Part shown: in pieces, positions 1-5,950 of the stretch
Layout of the letters: the number at the start of each line of letters is the position of its first letter
Numbering within the stretch: position 1 is the stretch's first letter
The notes under the pieces: generated by a model
The model's input: the letters and a program-made list of their open reading frames with translations, nothing else
What the model was told of the DNA's origin: nothing
The model's database searches: none
Made by a program: the position numbers and the translations under genes
Assembly (NCBI GenBank): GCA_945905915.1
Contig: CAMDQL010000089.1
Location: 1-5,950 of the forward strand
Length of the DNA stretch: 5,950 bases
From: Flavobacterium psychrophilum
GTDB taxonomy: Bacteria > Bacteroidota > Bacteroidia > Flavobacteriales > Flavobacteriaceae
Direction: 5' to 3'

Positions 1-22
1 AGCAATAATTTTAAAACACTTA

Positions 23-44
23 TTTACAAGTAAACAGTTGTAAA
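23..44. repeat. Short inverted repeat upstream of sufT
   Basis: TTTACAA at 23-29 is mirrored by TTGTAAA at 38-44 with an 8-base spacer. A further GTAAA at 30-34 forms an overlapping palindrome with 23-27 and a direct repeat, one helical turn away, with 40-44. It lies about 50 bases before the sufT start and could be an operator or the remains of a hairpin after an upstream gene. The region is very AT-rich, so chance is a real alternative. No upstream gene can be identified in bases 1-91. Confidence 0.25.
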
Positions 45-91
45 AATACTTTATGGGATTAACGAGCCTCCTATGAAAAAAAGATATAAAT

Positions 92-415
92 ATGGAAGAA
101 TTTAACGATACAATCAATTTAGGCGAAGACGTAGTCAAAGTATTGAAAGGAATTTTTGACCCCGAAATACCTGTTGATATTTACGAATTAGGACTCATCT
201 ATGACGTGATGATTAACGAAGATAATGATGTAAAAATTTTAATGACATTAACTTCGCCCAATTGCCCTGTGGCAGAAACGTTGCCGCAAGAAGTGGAAGA
301 AAAAGTAAAATCTATTGATACCGTAAAATCGTGCGAAGTAGAAATCACTTTCGATCCACCATGGAGCAAAGACTTAATGAGCGAAGAAGCAAAATTAGAA
401 TTAGGCATGTTGTAA
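92..415 (+). CDS. sufT: SufT-like DUF59 (MIP18 family) Fe-S cluster assembly protein
   Basis: A 107-residue cytosolic protein consisting of a single DUF59/MIP18-family domain, the usual length for stand-alone SufT proteins. Family members help mature or deliver iron-sulfur clusters to target proteins. Visible hallmarks are D23-P24-E25-I26-P27 followed by Y31-E32-L33-G34-L35-I36 near the N-terminus, the T-S-P-N-C-P segment at 54-59 containing the family cysteine C58, and D88-P89-P90-W91-S92 near the C-terminus. There is no signal peptide or membrane segment. The ATG at 92 is preceded by an A-rich stretch without a Shine-Dalgarno sequence, normal for Bacteroidota, and it places the DPEIP motif at the expected distance from the N-terminus. 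It is followed 56 bases later by a DUF2480 gene. In Flavobacteria, as I recall, this pair commonly sits at the end of a suf gene cluster; the upstream suf genes would lie outside this window. The family assignment is firm; the precise client proteins are unknown. Confidence 0.93.
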   Translation: MEEFNDTINLGEDVVKVLKGIFDPEIPVDIYELGLIYDVMINEDNDVKILMTLTSPNCPVAETLPQEVEEKVKSIDTVKSCEVEITFDPPWSKDLMSEEAKLELGML

Positions 416-420
416 AGTTT

Positions 421-453
421 GTTGTTTATGGTTCACCTCTAACTATAAACAAT
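421..453 (+). other. Intercistronic RNA hairpin between sufT and the DUF2480 gene
   Basis: Bases 421-433 pair with 441-453 around a 7-base loop (434-440). This gives a 13-bp stem with 11 Watson-Crick pairs and two G-U wobbles (421/453 and 430/444). It starts six bases after the sufT stop and ends 18 bases before the DUF2480 start. No T-tract follows on either strand, so it is not a classical intrinsic terminator. A role in mRNA processing, in protecting the sufT 3' end or in partial attenuation would fit. That role is inferred; the inverted repeat itself is directly visible. Confidence 0.6.
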
Positions 454-471
454 CTACCACAATCTAAAACA

Positions 472-975
472 ATGGACGAAATAGTAAACAAAGTAGCGCA
501 AAGTTCCTTGATGGTATTCGATTTAGAAGATTACTATCCAGATAATCATGTGGTTGAGGTTGATATTTCACAATGGTTAGTGGAAGGTTTTTTACTGAAA
601 GAAGCTGATTTTAGAGCCCAATTAAAAGACACCGATTGGTCTAAGTACGAGGACAAATATGTAGCGTTATATTGCGCTACAGATGCCATTTTACCCGCTT
701 GGGCATTTGCTTTAGTTGCTGTTCATCTGACGCCGTTTGCTTTACACGTTATTCACGGCACAAAAGAGTTGGCCGTTATAGCTTGGTATCAAGACATTTT
801 AAACAAACTCGACTACACCGATTATTTTGACAAACCGGTTATTTTAAAAGGTTGTTCTAAAAAAGAAGTTCCCAATCAGGTATATACCGTAGCCATACAA
901 AAACTACAAAAAGTAGCCAAAAGCGTTATGTTTGGCGAGGCGTGTTCGGCAGTGCCTTTGTATAAGCGAAAATAA
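472..975 (+). CDS. DUF2480 family protein, unknown function
   Basis: A 167-residue soluble protein recognised as DUF2480, a family largely confined to Bacteroidota and without an established function. The most family-like stretches are residues 67-79 (Y-C-A-T-D-A-I-L-P-A-W-A-F), 123-134 (around K-G-C-S-K-K-E-V-P) and 151-163 (S-V-M-F-G-E-A-C-S-A-V-P-L). Each contains a cysteine (C68, C128, C158), and histidines H86, H93 and H96 lie between them. These are the only cysteines in the protein, so a metal or Fe-S ligand role is conceivable, but this is inference. The reading frame is open upstream to an ATG at 331 inside sufT, but I chose the ATG at 472. The family sequence begins there, it avoids an 85-base overlap with sufT, and the upstream residues resemble nothing in the family. 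It probably shares a transcript with sufT, which would tie it to Fe-S metabolism. The gene ends 15 bases before the convergent hflX stop. Confidence 0.88.
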   Translation: MDEIVNKVAQSSLMVFDLEDYYPDNHVVEVDISQWLVEGFLLKEADFRAQLKDTDWSKYEDKYVALYCATDAILPAWAFALVAVHLTPFALHVIHGTKELAVIAWYQDILNKLDYTDYFDKPVILKGCSKKEVPNQVYTVAIQKLQKVAKSVMFGEACSAVPLYKRK

Positions 976-990
976 CCTATTTGCTATTAT

Positions 991-2214
991 TTACTCGTTC
1001 TCAACCGCGTCTTTATAATCGGGATATAAGAATTTATTGTACGGAAAGCGTGTAATGTGAATTTCACGAACTGCTTCATAAACCTTTTCTCTAAATTCTT
1101 CAAAATTGGCTTTTTCGGTAGCCGAAATAAACAAGGTTTTGCTTTCGCCTAATTTACTCATCCAAGTTTGTTTCCAATCTTCCAAGGTGTAATGCTTGGT
1201 GCTTTTTTCAACACTTAAATCGTTTTCATCAAAATAAACCGATTGAAACGCATCAATTTTATTGAACACCATAATTGTGGGTTTATCGGCACTTTTAATC
1301 TCTAGTAAAATTTGATTTACCGAGGCAATGTGGTCTTCAAATTCGGGATGTGAAATATCTACCACATGAAGCAATAAATCGGCCTCTCTCACTTCATCTA
1401 AGGTGCTTTTAAACGACTCAACTAATTGTGTAGGAAGTTTTCTAATAAATCCTACAGTATCGCTTAAAAGAAACGGTAAATTCTTAATTACGGTTTTTCT
1501 AACGGTTGTGTCAAGTGTCGCAAATAATTTATTTTCTACAAACACATCGCTTTTTCCCACGGCATTCATTAAGGTTGATTTACCTACATTGGTATATCCC
1601 ACTAAAGCCACACGAACCATAGCGCCCCTATTGCTGCGTTGGGTAGCCATTTGTTTGTCGATTACTTTGATTTTATCTTTCAGTAACGAAATACGATCAC
1701 GCACAATACGACGGTCGGTTTCAATTTCAGTTTCACCAGGACCGCGCATCCCGATACCTCCTTTTTGACGTTCCAAGTGCGTCCACATTCCAGTTAAACG
1801 AGGTAACAAGTATTGACATTGGGCTAATTCAACTTGTGTTCGTGCATACGATGTTTCGGCACGTTGCGCAAAAATATCTAAGATGAGATTGGTTCGGTCT
1901 AGTACTTTACAATCTAGTTCTTTGGTAATGTTTTTAGATTGTGAAGGCGTTAATTCGTCATCAAAAATTACCGTTTTTATATCGTTGTCTTTGATGAAAT
2001 ATTTGATTTCTTCCAGTTTTCCTGTTCCTACAAACGTTTTTGGGTTGGGCTTATCCATTTTTTGGGAAAAGCGTTTCACCACCGTTCCACCAGCAGTGAA
2101 GGTTAAGAACTCGAGTTCGTCAAGATATTCGTTCAGTTTATCTTCACTTTGGTTTTGGGTTATTATTCCAACTATAATTGATTTTTCAAAGTCAATAACT
2201 TCTTTCTCTAACAT
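991..2214 (-). CDS. hflX: GTPase HflX, ribosome-associated
   Basis: A 407-residue cytosolic GTPase of the HflX family (TRAFAC class, Obg-HflX superfamily), close to the 426 residues of E. coli HflX. HflX binds the 50S subunit and splits stalled or hibernating ribosomes, notably under heat stress. The N-terminal HflX domain (about 10-150) includes the V-G-T-G-K segment at 62-66. The glycine-rich family signature runs from G152 to R169 (G-G-I-G-M-R-G-P-G-E-T-E-I-E-T-D-R-R). The G domain has G1 G-Y-T-N-V-G-K-S at 206-213, G2 threonines in A-T-L-D-T-T at 232-237, G3 D-T-V-G at 252-255, G4 N-K-I-D at 318-321 and G5 S-A-T-E-K at 364-368. All nucleotide-binding motifs are intact. About 42 residues separate G4 from G5, somewhat longer than in E. 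coli HflX. The ATG at 2214 follows a promoter-like box by about 18 bases, suggesting a very short leader and a monocistronic transcript. The gene is convergent with the DUF2480 gene. Confidence 0.97.
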   Translation of the reverse strand: MLEKEVIDFEKSIIVGIITQNQSEDKLNEYLDELEFLTFTAGGTVVKRFSQKMDKPNPKTFVGTGKLEEIKYFIKDNDIKTVIFDDELTPSQSKNITKELDCKVLDRTNLILDIFAQRAETSYARTQVELAQCQYLLPRLTGMWTHLERQKGGIGMRGPGETEIETDRRIVRDRISLLKDKIKVIDKQMATQRSNRGAMVRVALVGYTNVGKSTLMNAVGKSDVFVENKLFATLDTTVRKTVIKNLPFLLSDTVGFIRKLPTQLVESFKSTLDEVREADLLLHVVDISHPEFEDHIASVNQILLEIKSADKPTIMVFNKIDAFQSVYFDENDLSVEKSTKHYTLEDWKQTWMSKLGESKTLFISATEKANFEEFREKVYEAVREIHITRFPYNKFLYPDYKDAVENE

Positions 2215-2232
2215 AATCGTTCTTTAAGAATA

Positions 2233-2240
2233 CAAAGGTA
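2233..2240 (-). promoter_or_regulatory. Bacteroidota-type -7 promoter box for hflX
   Basis: On the minus strand this reads TACCTTTG, a perfect match to the Bacteroidota -7 consensus TAnnTTTG. It would place the transcription start near 2226, leaving a leader of about a dozen bases before the hflX ATG. I see no good TTG/TTTG -33 element at the usual spacing; that position falls in the T-tract of the upstream terminator. Location directly before hflX makes chance less likely, but the site is predicted from sequence only. Confidence 0.55.
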
Positions 2241-2255
2241 CGAAATAGCAAGCAT

Positions 2256-2284
2256 AAAAAAAGCGACTCAAATGAGCCGCTTTT
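2256..2284 (-). terminator. Intrinsic terminator of the receptor/lipoprotein operon
   Basis: Read on the minus strand, AAAA precedes a 7-bp stem GCGGCTC / GAGTCGC (2280-2274 with 2269-2263, one G-U wobble) around an ATTT loop, followed by seven T residues (2262-2256). This is a textbook Rho-independent terminator. It begins 18 bases after the stop codon of the DUF5689 lipoprotein gene and insulates hflX from the operon. Read on the plus strand, the hairpin has an A-C mismatch and only four Ts, so its working direction is minus. Confidence 0.88.
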
Positions 2285-2302
2285 GAAGTATAAGAATTGT
2301 AA

Positions 2303-3676
2303 TTAATTAATTACAATATCATCTATTTGCATAGTTGTTGTAGCACCACCAGAACCATTTCCTACATACTCAAAAACGAAGAAACCGTTTCCGGTTACAC
2401 CCGCAGGAATATTGTAAGTTCCACTATTTGTAAAGTTTGTTGCATATCCTGTAGTTGTTCCTGAAGCAATTGTAAAGCTTGAGGTAATATTTACTAAAGT
2501 AGCAGTTGTAATTTGAGTACCTGGAACATAATTTGTAGTATAATATACTTTTAAAACGGCACCATTATTAAAACCATCTTTTGTTTTAAAAGAAAGTGTA
2601 TTAGCCGTTGTCATGTTAACAGGAACAATAAATAAAGAACGATTTGCTTCAGGTGTTCCTCCAAAAGAAGACATTTGAATGTACTTATTGCCACTAAAAG
2701 TTTTTACTTGCCAATATCTGCTTCCTATTGCTGCATCGTTGATATATTTTGGGAATATTTGTTGGTTAGTAGTAGTATAACTTGTAAACGGCTCATTCAA
2801 AGTAGCGTCATAAACAATTGCAGTTCCACCAATAGGTGGATACAAATCGATATCTAAACGGCTGTTTATTAATTCAACATCTTTCAATGTTCTAATCATG
2901 AATTGATAATCACTGTTATATTTAGTCATTACCCCACGAATTCTTCCATTTTGAGAAGGCACAGCATTTGAAGCAAATGTTGCAAATTCACTTACTCTTA
3001 AAATCACTTTATTTCCAAATTGATCTGAAATCTCATGATTTGTAGCGCCACCAAAACTATTTAAAGTAGCATCATAATATTTTTTACCTAGAGAAGCATC
3101 TGTAAATTGAACCGCATCAAATTCAATCAACATATTTAAATATTGATCGTTTTTTGCAGCTGCAATGGTTAAATTTTTCTTGATATCGTTTTCATTTACA
3201 TCAGTACAAGAGCGTAAAATAACATTCTTATACTCAACACCAGATACTCTACCAACACCAGCATTATAAGAAGAACCAATAACAGTAGAACCGTGTTGTT
3301 TGTTGAAATAACGGTTTTTGTCTAGTTTAATGGTTACTTTTCTACCCGGTTCAAATTCGGTGTATAAGTTGTAATTATCTACAGGCATACTAAATCCTTT
3401 TAATCCGTCTAACGACATCATTGAAATCGATTTGTAAAAATTTCCTCCTTCATCACTTGATGTAACATAAGCTTCAATATAATCTACTACTGTTTCAGAG
3501 GTAGTATAAGGAACCGTTGTAGCAGTTGCAATATTTGTAATATCACTAACTTCCTTAGTTTTAGCGATTGTTACACAATCATTTGATAAATCTGGCACAC
3601 CATAATCGTCGCCATTTACACAACTTGATAAAGTTGCCAAAATTACAGTTGTTACTATTAATTTTATATTTTTCAT
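2303..3676 (-). CDS. DUF5689 domain surface lipoprotein with C-terminal choice-of-anchor J-like domain
   Basis: A 457-residue predicted lipoprotein. K2/K5 and a hydrophobic stretch lead to the lipobox L16-S17-S18-C19. C19 is followed by V-N-G-D-D-Y-G-V-P (20-28), an acidic patch resembling the Bacteroidota lipoprotein export signal, so the mature protein probably faces the cell exterior. Residues about 30-275 look like DUF5689, a domain of unknown function: it starts with V-T-I-A at 35-38, has a Y-I-E-A-Y-V-T-S-S-D-E strand-turn at 66-76 and ends near T-L-K-D-V-E-L. Residues about 285-457 resemble a choice-of-anchor J beta-sandwich, with R-Y-W-Q-V at 320-324 and a closing I-D-D-I-V-I at 451-456. 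C34 and C157 are the only other cysteines and could form a disulfide. The ATG at 3676 is 5 bases after the preceding stop, so the gene is clearly in an operon with the anchor-J lipoprotein and the receptor. It is the last gene before the terminator. It probably acts as a surface accessory of the TonB-dependent receptor; the ligand is unknown. Confidence 0.85.
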   Translation of the reverse strand: MKNIKLIVTTVILATLSSCVNGDDYGVPDLSNDCVTIAKTKEVSDITNIATATTVPYTTSETVVDYIEAYVTSSDEGGNFYKSISMMSLDGLKGFSMPVDNYNLYTEFEPGRKVTIKLDKNRYFNKQHGSTVIGSSYNAGVGRVSGVEYKNVILRSCTDVNENDIKKNLTIAAAKNDQYLNMLIEFDAVQFTDASLGKKYYDATLNSFGGATNHEISDQFGNKVILRVSEFATFASNAVPSQNGRIRGVMTKYNSDYQFMIRTLKDVELINSRLDIDLYPPIGGTAIVYDATLNEPFTSYTTTNQQIFPKYINDAAIGSRYWQVKTFSGNKYIQMSSFGGTPEANRSLFIVPVNMTTANTLSFKTKDGFNNGAVLKVYYTTNYVPGTQITTATLVNITSSFTIASGTTTGYATNFTNSGTYNIPAGVTGNGFFVFEYVGNGSGGATTTMQIDDIVIN

Positions 3677-3681
3677 AGCTG

Positions 3682-4260
3682 TTAATTTTTAGTTATTTTA
3701 ACATTATCAACCTCCCAAGTCATTGATGCAGAAGATGTTGAAGTATATTTGAAAGCTACATATACATTTCCGCCAACAAAAGAAGAAACATCTATAGCGC
3801 CAGAATTTGTCCAAGTATAGGAATTTGAAGCATCTAATGTTGCTGATAAATTTGTCCAAGTTGCATTGTTAGGATCTCCCCCTGCATAATTTGAAGATAT
3901 TTTTACTTCTAACACGTTTCCTGTAAATCTTGAAGCAGTTTGAAAAGATAAACTTGCAGCAGTCAGTCCGCTTAAATCAATTGCAGGCGAAATTAACCAA
4001 TCTTCATTTGCGTTGTTTGTTCCAGAATAACCAGACATTTTTGCACAATTTCCAGGATTGCCATATTGTGTATCAAGCGTCCAGACTTGCGCACCAGTAG
4101 CGCTGTATTTTGTCCAGTCTGCCCAATCTGTTTCAAAACCATCTGTAAATGCATATTCATACACCGTAGGAATCACATAATCGTCATCTCCTACACAGCT
4201 TGTTAACGAACTTGTAATAAGCCCTAACAAAAATATTGTTTTTAAAAATTTTATTTTCAT
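3682..4260 (-). CDS. Choice-of-anchor J domain surface lipoprotein
   Basis: A 192-residue predicted lipoprotein. Three lysines (K2, K4, K7) and a hydrophobic segment end in the lipobox L19-T20-S21-C22. The mature N-terminus continues V-G-D-D-D-Y-V-I-P (23-31), an acidic export-signal-like patch almost the same as in the downstream lipoprotein. Residues about 37-190 form one choice-of-anchor J (cleaved-adhesin-like) beta-sandwich: G-F-E-T-D-W at 41-46, N-E-D-W-L-I-S-P-A-I-D-L at 85-96, and the closing W-E-V-D-N-V-K-I at 182-189. The reading frame is open upstream to an ATG at 4335 inside the receptor gene. I chose the ATG at 4260 because the signal peptide begins exactly there and the start lies 10 bases after the receptor stop. 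This fold usually binds carbohydrate or protein surfaces; here it is most simply a partner of the receptor encoded just upstream. No catalytic residues are recognisable, and the ligand is unknown. Confidence 0.87.
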   Translation of the reverse strand: MKIKFLKTIFLLGLITSSLTSCVGDDDYVIPTVYEYAFTDGFETDWADWTKYSATGAQVWTLDTQYGNPGNCAKMSGYSGTNNANEDWLISPAIDLSGLTAASLSFQTASRFTGNVLEVKISSNYAGGDPNNATWTNLSATLDASNSYTWTNSGAIDVSSFVGGNVYVAFKYTSTSSASMTWEVDNVKITKN

Positions 4261-4270
4261 TGTATATTTT

Positions 4271-5950
4271 TTAGAAGTTGATGTAGAAGTTAACGAAGAA
4301 AGTTCTTCCGTATCCGTAGAAATATTTAGAACCAAAAGAAGGAGTACCTCTTAGTTGATCAGCTTGTAAATCTGGAAAAGTTGCTTTTCTAGATTGCTCA
4401 AATCCACCAGTTTTGTACTGAATATCAAATACATTATTCACAGAGGCAAAGAAACCTACTGTATTCCGGTTTGCTTTGCTAATTCTCCATGATTTTCCTC
4501 CTGTTAAATTAACTAAGGTAAAGGCGTCAAATTTTTCTTGTTTAAGAATTGCTCTAACGGTTTCTGGGGTAGCGCCCGCATAATTATCGCCGGTTGCGCT
4601 GTCGATACTAAAGTTGTCTGTTCGTAAGATATTAGCAAAATCAACATAGCTATTGGCCAAATAATTTACATTAGCACCCACCCACCAGAAATTAGGATCG
4701 CGGTATTCTAATCCAAAAGAAGCCGCCGTTTGTGGCATGCCTGCTTGGTGATAATTTTTGATGTATACGGTTCCAAAATCAGTCAATGAGTTTAATCCAG
4801 CAGCAGCTAATGCATCATCGTTTGTTTTTAATTTGGCATTATCGGAATAGATGTATTGCCCATAAGATGCTGCGGCAATAGCCTTGATTGTTGAGGTGAT
4901 TTGATACTCTAAACCAAGTTCTAATCCCATATTTTGTTTCTCGATACCGGTTACGATTTCACTCACAAAAGTGTCTTCGTCTCCACCATCATCGCTTCCA
5001 ATTCCTTCCCCGTAGAAAAATGAAATTTCAGTAGCGTCTTGAATTTTAGCATAAAAACCGGTTAAACGCGCTTTTAATTTTGGCGCTCTAATAATATAAC
5101 TTGCATCTGCACTCGATATCCGTTCGCTTTGAAGGTCTGGTGTGATTACATTATTTAAGCGTGCATTTGAAAACGAATTTCTTAAACTTGGCGCTTTAGT
5201 TTGGTATAAGCCATTAAAATCAAAATAATTTCTACCGCTTAATTTATAGGTTAAACCTCCTTTGAAACCAAAGTTTTCAAAAGTGATACTATTCCCTTTT
5301 CCATATGAATTATCGGCATAGATTCCATTTTGGTATAAACCTTCTCTTTGATATTGAGTTCTTGAGAAGTTTTGTGCCAAATAAAAATCAACTTTGTCAT
5401 AGGTAAATTTAAATTGTGTAAAACCATCCATGGTTAATGCATGCAACAAGTAGTTGTATCCATACGTTTGATTTTCACCAATTTCTCTATTTGGATTGTT
5501 CAAATCAGATTGACCAGCATTTCCAGAATAAAACGGATCAATATCAAGGAAATAATCACCTCCCATTAAATCCAATAAATTTTGGTGATTGTGTGAGCGT
5601 AATTTTCTCACATTTACTCCAGCATTTAATACAATATGGTCTGATAAATTAGAATTTAGAATAGAATTTGCATTGAACAAATTGTCATCTGTGCGGTCTT
5701 CATATAACACATAAACGCTTCTTCCTGGAAAAGCACTATTTTGATTGGCAATATACATGGCGTTCCAGTCGATTTGACTGTTGGCTCTAAAAGTGCCTCC
5801 AATTTGTGTTAATTGGTCTTGTGTATAACCCCCTAAATTACTGAAATAACTTGGTAAATTTTTATAATAGGTTGGATCTGGATTATTTCCTAGTTGAAAG
5901 TCTAATCTTGAATTTCCAATGGTTCCAGTTTGAAAAGCAACATTAGTATT
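4271..5950 (-). CDS. TonB-dependent outer-membrane receptor (partial, C-terminal 559 residues)
   Basis: The reading frame is open from the window edge at 5950 to the TAA at 4271, giving 559 residues. The ATG at 5758 is only an internal methionine, since the 64 codons before it read on without a stop. The N-terminal signal peptide, probable carboxypeptidase-like regulatory domain and TonB plug lie outside the window. What is visible is beta-barrel: alternating aromatic/polar strands, a D-P-T-Y-Y-K-N-L-P-S-Y segment (visible residues 25-35) typical of Bacteroidota receptors, an A-P-S-L-R-N-S-F segment near residue 253 with L-Q-S-E-R shortly after, and a C-terminal strand F-F-V-N-F-Y-I-N-F ending in Phe, the outer-membrane insertion signal. 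Such receptors import large or scarce nutrients using TonB-ExbBD energy. No SusD gene follows; two lipoprotein genes follow instead, at 10 and 5 base gaps. The substrate cannot be deduced. An acidic D/E/G-rich loop lies at visible residues 315-331. Confidence 0.93.
   Translation of the reverse strand, partial: NTNVAFQTGTIGNSRLDFQLGNNPDPTYYKNLPSYFSNLGGYTQDQLTQIGGTFRANSQIDWNAMYIANQNSAFPGRSVYVLYEDRTDDNLFNANSILNSNLSDHIVLNAGVNVRKLRSHNHQNLLDLMGGDYFLDIDPFYSGNAGQSDLNNPNREIGENQTYGYNYLLHALTMDGFTQFKFTYDKVDFYLAQNFSRTQYQREGLYQNGIYADNSYGKGNSITFENFGFKGGLTYKLSGRNYFDFNGLYQTKAPSLRNSFSNARLNNVITPDLQSERISSADASYIIRAPKLKARLTGFYAKIQDATEISFFYGEGIGSDDGGDEDTFVSEIVTGIEKQNMGLELGLEYQITSTIKAIAAASYGQYIYSDNAKLKTNDDALAAAGLNSLTDFGTVYIKNYHQAGMPQTAASFGLEYRDPNFWWVGANVNYLANSYVDFANILRTDNFSIDSATGDNYAGATPETVRAILKQEKFDAFTLVNLTGGKSWRISKANRNTVGFFASVNNVFDIQYKTGGFEQSRKATFPDLQADQLRGTPSFGSKYFYGYGRTFFVNFYINF

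Noticed and set aside
65..72. GCCTCCTA before sufT, which reads as a Shine-Dalgarno-like AGGAGG on the minus strand
   Set aside because: No minus-strand start codon or open frame follows at suitable spacing, and genes in this window do not use such sites.
73..105. Ten-codon frame starting at ATG 73 and overlapping the sufT start, a possible leader peptide
   Set aside because: It is short, made of AT-rich codons, has no regulatory amino-acid run and no attenuator hairpin before sufT.
331..471. Upstream extension of the DUF2480 frame to an ATG at 331
   Set aside because: It would overlap sufT by 85 bases, adds 47 arginine/basic-rich residues unlike the family, and the family sequence starts cleanly at 472.
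970..992. AAATAA/TTATTT inverted repeat between the convergent DUF2480 and hflX genes as a shared terminator
   Set aside because: The 6-bp stem is all A-T with an 11-base loop and no T-tract, too weak to call.
1403..2227. Plus-strand open frames opposite hflX
   Set aside because: They are antisense to a gene with all GTPase motifs intact, and their translations show no recognisable domain.
4261..4335. Upstream extension of the anchor-J lipoprotein frame to an ATG at 4335
   Set aside because: It overlaps the receptor C-terminus and would bury the lipoprotein signal peptide, which begins exactly at the ATG at 4260.
5437..5652. Plus-strand 71-residue frame inside the receptor gene
   Set aside because: It is antisense to a well-supported receptor barrel and shows no domain features.

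Overview
The window looks like chromosomal DNA of a member of the Bacteroidota, most likely Flavobacteriaceae. It is AT-rich, its genes lack Shine-Dalgarno sequences and start in A/T-rich context, it has a TAnnTTTG-type -7 promoter box, and its families (DUF59 plus DUF2480, DUF5689, choice-of-anchor J lipoproteins, a TonB-dependent receptor ending in Phe) are typical of that group. Species cannot be named from the sequence alone.

Layout. Plus strand, 92-975: a small DUF59/SufT-type iron-sulfur assembly protein, then a DUF2480 protein of unknown function. They are probably co-transcribed and are separated by 56 bases that hold a strong hairpin. Fifteen bases further on, convergent to them, is hflX (991-2214, minus strand), a ribosome-associated GTPase with its own promoter-like box. 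Upstream of hflX, a clear intrinsic terminator (2256-2284) ends a minus-strand operon that fills the rest of the window. In transcription order this operon holds a TonB-dependent outer-membrane receptor (entering from beyond base 5950, C-terminal 559 residues present, stop at 4271), a 192-residue choice-of-anchor J lipoprotein (3682-4260) and a 457-residue DUF5689 lipoprotein (2303-3676). Intergenic gaps in the operon are only 10 and 5 bases.

How the genes work together. The plus-strand pair probably belongs to Fe-S cluster biogenesis. The minus-strand operon looks like an uptake system in which a TonB-dependent barrel is paired with two lipoproteins instead of the usual SusD partner. Both lipoproteins carry nearly the same Cys-Val-x-(Gly/Asp)-Asp-Asp-Tyr-x-x-Pro motif just after the lipidated cysteine, which suggests export to the cell surface. 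The substrate is unknown. This operon is the least understood part of the window. There is no evidence of mobile elements, CRISPR, tRNA or rRNA genes, and no gene-free stretch over 300 bases.
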